The position numbers and the translations under genes were made by a program. A stretch of 7,640 nucleotides of DNA, taken from the NCBI GenBank assembly GCA_021767985.1, contig JAASSH010000088.1, positions 1 through 7,640 on the forward strand, read 5' to 3'. Below, piece after piece: positions 5,910 through 7,640 of this stretch. The number at the start of each line of letters is the position of its first letter. Position 1 is the stretch's first letter. The notes below the pieces were generated by a model. That model had not been told where the DNA came from and made no database searches. It saw only the letters and a program-made list of their open reading frames with translations. This DNA comes from Gammaproteobacteria bacterium. GTDB taxonomy: Bacteria; Pseudomonadota; Gammaproteobacteria; GCA-001735895.

Positions 5910-6901
5910 TGCCAGATATCCGCATCCTGACCGAATCCGAACTGCGTAGCCTGATCCAGCTCGACCTGGCAGCCATCGAGTGCGTCGAGAACGCGTTCGA
6001 CGCGCTCGCCACCAAGGCCGTGGTGATGCCGCCGATCATGCGCCTGGATATCATCGAAAACAATGGCGAAATCGATGTCAAAACTGCCTATATCCCGGGT
6101 GTCGACAGTCTCGCAATCAAAATCAGCCCCGGATTTTTCGATAATCCCAGCCTCGGCCTGCCCAGCATCAACGGTCTGATGGTGCTGTTCAGCACGCGCA
6201 CCGGGCTGGTTGAAGCATTACTGCTCGACAACGGTTACCTGACCGATGTCAGAACCGCTGCCGCTGGCGCGGTCGCGGCCAAGTACTTCGCGCGCGCCGA
6301 CAGCCACAGCGCTGCGATCCTCGGTGCCGGCGTACAGGCCGGCCTGCAACTCGAGGCCCTGACGCTGGTGCGCGATATCGAATCGGCCACGATCTGGGCC
6401 CGCGACTTCGCCAGGGCCGAAGCTGCCGCCGACAAACTGGGCAAGCGGCTAGGGTTCGAAGTGACTCCCTGTCAGGACGTCGCCACGGCCACCGCCAACG
6501 CCGACATCGTCGTCACCACGACTCCCTCGACCCAGCCGATTCTACTGGCGGAGCACATCAAACCGGGGCAGCATGTAACCGCGATGGGCTCGGATTCCGA
6601 GCACAAGAACGAAATCGATCCGCAGATCGTCGCCAACGTAACGCAATATTTCTGCGATCGACTATCGCAGACCAGGGTCCTGGGCGAACTGCATCACGCA
6701 ATCGAAAAACAACTGGTGTCGCCCACGGCAGAATTCCCCGAACTCGGCCAGGTCATATCGCAGCAAAAACCGGGGCGCGAGGACAGCATGGATACCACGC
6801 TATGCGATTTGACCGGCACCGGAATCCAGGATACCGCGATCGCCACATTGGCGTATCAACGTTGCCAGCAACAGCAGGCCGGTACCAGCATCGTCACCTA
6901 G
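5909..6901 (+). CDS. eutC: Ectoine utilization protein EutC (OCD family)
   Basis: A 330-residue NAD(P)-binding protein of the ornithine cyclodeaminase/mu-crystallin family, of the EutC type found beside eutB and doeA. Visible are IKISPGFF (70-77, lysine K71), GLPSINGLMVLFS (83-95), LLLDNGYLTDVRTAAAGAVA (104-123, carboxylate-binding arginine R115), the Rossmann loop ILGAGVQAG (137-145), TTTPST (203-208), AMGSDSEHKNEID (225-237, with D229 at the catalytic aspartate position of ornithine cyclodeaminase) and DLTGTGIQD (300-308). The start ATG shares its A with the stop of eutB (TAATG), which predicts translational coupling; GAGGA at 5892-5896 is a distant ribosome binding site. The exact reaction in hydroxyectoine breakdown is not established in what I know. 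Within the operon it is the second OCD-family member, and it keeps the arginine that the first one lacks. Confidence 0.88.
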   Translation: MPDIRILTESELRSLIQLDLAAIECVENAFDALATKAVVMPPIMRLDIIENNGEIDVKTAYIPGVDSLAIKISPGFFDNPSLGLPSINGLMVLFSTRTGLVEALLLDNGYLTDVRTAAAGAVAAKYFARADSHSAAILGAGVQAGLQLEALTLVRDIESATIWARDFARAEAAADKLGKRLGFEVTPCQDVATATANADIVVTTTPSTQPILLAEHIKPGQHVTAMGSDSEHKNEIDPQIVANVTQYFCDRLSQTRVLGELHHAIEKQLVSPTAEFPELGQVISQQKPGREDSMDTTLCDLTGTGIQDTAIATLAYQRCQQQQAGTSIVT

Positions 6902-6912
6902 AGACAGATAAC

Positions 6913-7640
6913 ATGCCCAAAGATGCAAAACTCAATTTCTCGTTGGCGGAATACGATCAGCGACTCGCCAGCACCCGGGCCGCGATGTCGCGGCAAAACA
7001 TCGACTGCCTGCTGGTGGTCGACCCGTCCAACATGGCCTGGCTCAGCGGATACGATGGCTGGTCTTTTTATACCCATCAGTGCCTGATCGTGCGGCACGA
7101 TGCCGAACCCATCTGGTGGGGACGCGGCATCGATGCGCCGGGTGCGGTCCGTACCACCTATCTCGACCAGGAACACATACTCAAGTACCCCGATCATTTC
7201 GTGCAGTCCGATGTTTGCCACCCGATGGAGCATCTTTCCGGTTTGCTGCGGCAACTGAAACTCGATCGCGGCTCGGTCGGCGTCGAAATGGAAAACTATT
7301 ATTTCTCCGCGGCCGCCTTTCGTTCGCTGCAGACGAATTTGCCCCACGCGACGCTGGTCGACGCTACCGCGCTCGTCAACTGGCAGCGAATCATCAAGTC
7401 GGAGCAGGAGCTGGATTACATGCGCAGTGCCGCGCGCATCGTCGAAAACATGCACGCCCGCATCTATGAAATGATCGAGCCCGGTCTTGCCAAGAACCAG
7501 CTGGCCGCAGCAATATTTCATAGCGGCATCGCCGGCAAGGACGAACACTGGGGCGACTATCCCGCTATCATGCCACTGCTGCCAACCGGCATGGATGCGA
7601 CCGCGGCGCACCTGACCTGGGACGATTCGAAACTGAAACC
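6913..7640 (+). CDS. doeA: Ectoine hydrolase DoeA/EutD, 5' part (cut by window edge)
   Basis: The first 242 codons of an M24-fold hydrolase; the frame is open to the window end. DoeA (EutD) opens the ring of ectoine, and of hydroxyectoine, to give N-acetyl-diaminobutyrate products, the first step of ectoine catabolism in the cytosol. The creatinase-like N-terminal domain spans about residues 10-155. It contains YDGWSFYTHQ (47-56), EPIWWGRGIDAPGA (65-78), YPDHFVQSD (92-100) and VGVEMENYYFSAAAF (122-136), all strongly typical of DoeA rather than of proline dipeptidases. The pita-bread catalytic domain begins near LVNWQRIIKSEQELDYMR (154-171) and reaches GDYPAIMPLLPTGMDA (214-229). The catalytic centre lies mostly beyond the edge. 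Start ATG 6913 is 11 nt after the eutC stop, with a weak GAGA-type ribosome binding site. doeB/eutE is expected next. Confidence 0.93.
   Translation, partial: MPKDAKLNFSLAEYDQRLASTRAAMSRQNIDCLLVVDPSNMAWLSGYDGWSFYTHQCLIVRHDAEPIWWGRGIDAPGAVRTTYLDQEHILKYPDHFVQSDVCHPMEHLSGLLRQLKLDRGSVGVEMENYYFSAAAFRSLQTNLPHATLVDATALVNWQRIIKSEQELDYMRSAARIVENMHARIYEMIEPGLAKNQLAAAIFHSGIAGKDEHWGDYPAIMPLLPTGMDATAAHLTWDDSKLK

Noticed and set aside
6898..7611. A 237-residue open frame on the minus strand.
   Set aside because: The plus strand here encodes DoeA with many family-specific motifs; the minus frame is its shadow.

Overview
The window looks like chromosomal DNA of a moderately GC-rich (visually somewhat above 55% G+C) marine or halotolerant proteobacterium, probably a gammaproteobacterium. 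This rests on the gene content (a VC_2705-type sodium symporter with its DUF4212 partner, and ectoine breakdown genes) and on codon use. I cannot name the genus. No rRNA, tRNA, insertion sequence, CRISPR array or phage gene is visible.

Left part (1-2240, minus strand): a two-gene transport operon read right to left. A small two-helix DUF4212 protein precedes a 610-residue sodium:solute symporter of the VC_2705 subfamily, and a strong intrinsic terminator closes the unit. The symporter carries a textbook EF-hand calcium-binding loop between two membrane segments. The first 90 bases beyond the terminator hold only GC-rich palindromes.

Middle part (2241-3957): an AT-rich divergent spacer (2241-2450) with a nested set of inverted repeats, including a 9-bp perfect pair 69 bp apart, separates the transporter operon from a conserved gene of unknown function (2451-3143). 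That gene ends tail-to-tail, with a 9-bp overlap, against a RimJ/RimL-type GNAT acetyltransferase (3135-3863, minus). The GNAT gene shares a short divergent promoter region (3864-3972) with the operon to its right.

Right part (3973-7640, plus strand): a tightly coupled catabolic operon. The order is an ornithine cyclodeaminase/mu-crystallin-family protein, eutB (PLP-dependent dehydratase), eutC (a second, divergent ornithine cyclodeaminase-family protein), then doeA/eutD (ectoine hydrolase of the M24 peptidase fold). doeA runs off the right edge. Junctions are a 4-nt overlap, a 1-nt overlap and an 11-nt gap. eutB-eutC-doeA is the recognised core of ectoine/5-hydroxyectoine degradation; doeB/eutE and a regulator such as EnuR would be expected downstream, outside the window. 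What is unusual is the first gene: the place where eutA usually lies is taken by another ornithine cyclodeaminase-family enzyme.

How the genes may work together (inference): DoeA opens the ectoine ring and a downstream DoeB would release acetate and diaminobutyrate. EutB, EutC and the extra cyclodeaminase-like enzyme would handle the hydroxylated branch or an imine intermediate. The left-hand symporter may import a small carboxylate, but nothing in the sequence ties it directly to ectoine.
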